A stretch of 14,735 bases of DNA from contig JACUTX010000049.1 of NCBI GenBank assembly GCA_014859615.1, positions 1 to 14,735 of the forward strand, in the 5' to 3' direction. Positions 14,684-14,735 of the stretch are shown one piece after another (the stretch's first letter is position 1; each line of letters begins with the position of its first letter). The stretch is from Desulfuromonadales bacterium. GTDB lineage: Bacteria; Desulfobacterota; Desulfuromonadia; Desulfuromonadales; UBA2294. The position numbers were made by a program, and so were the translations under genes. Below the pieces are notes generated by a model. It was not told where the DNA came from, made no database searches, and saw nothing but the letters and a program-made list of their open reading frames with translations.

Positions 14684-14735
14684 GTAATTATTCACCACCC
14701 TGCTCAATCAGCACAGCATGTGGGCTACTGCTGTT
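14684..14735 (+). mobile_element. Possible end of a further related element or IS, cut by the window edge
   Basis: GTAATTATTCACCACC begins at 14684, directly after copy 2 and its flank. It closely matches the inverted right end of copy 1 (GTAACGATTCACCACC, 7730-7715), also in the bases that follow (CTGC against TGC). The next 30 bp do not resemble the miniature element, so this may be the end of a full-length IS66-type insertion or of another remnant. Confidence 0.4.

Noticed and set aside
14275..14735. CRISPR array
   Set aside because: The repeats here are few, long, divergent and palindromic with target duplications, not short identical direct repeats with regular spacers. No cas gene is present.

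Overview
The window reads as chromosomal DNA of a Gram-negative proteobacterium, most likely of the Desulfuromonas/Geobacter/Pelobacter group. This is an inference from family content: CmoA/CmoB, DbpA, RecQ, a bacterial RIO kinase, a bacteriohemerythrin, a DUF3996-type outer-membrane protein and palindromic intergenic repeats. No rRNA or other lineage marker is present to fix it. All but one of the recognised protein genes lie on the minus strand, so the layout is easiest to read from right to left.

Right end (12.9-14.7 kb): a boundary that may be the end of an insertion sequence, a 153-bp miniature inverted-repeat element with a near-perfect 8-bp target duplication, an orphan promoter/terminator pair, a shorter palindromic repeat, a 34-residue lysine-rich protein gene behind two adjoining operator-like dyads, and a RIO-type serine kinase gene. 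Each of the two genes is followed by a hairpin terminator. Next comes a recQ-dbpA pair with 27 bp between the genes. RecQ carries a long segment between its helicase core and its zinc module.

Centre (7.0-9.4 kb): a single-domain, cysteine-rich response-regulator receiver converges on the only plus-strand gene, a bacteriohemerythrin with all seven iron ligands. Then come a small SHOCT membrane protein and a small outer-membrane barrel protein. A second copy of the miniature element sits between those two genes, immediately upstream of the barrel gene's ribosome-binding site.

Left half (0-7.0 kb): a 1386-residue envelope protein of unknown function is built from two related modules, each preceded by a signal-peptide-like segment. 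Its leader has a promoter, a 6-codon ORF with its own ribosome-binding site, and a strong hairpin with a T-rich tail just before the start codon, which looks like an attenuator. It is followed by cmoA-cmoB, overlapping by ATGA, which together make the carboxymethoxy (cmo5) modification of tRNA uridine-34. Behind cmoB lies a 43-codon remnant of an NhaD-type Na+/H+ antiporter, and at the left edge the 5' part of a HelD-like superfamily 1 helicase gene.

Most genes are housekeeping or stress functions (tRNA modification, ribosome assembly, DNA repair, oxygen/redox sensing). The least explained parts are the 1386-residue two-module protein with its attenuator-like leader, the miniature elements, and the dyads in front of the lysine-rich gene.
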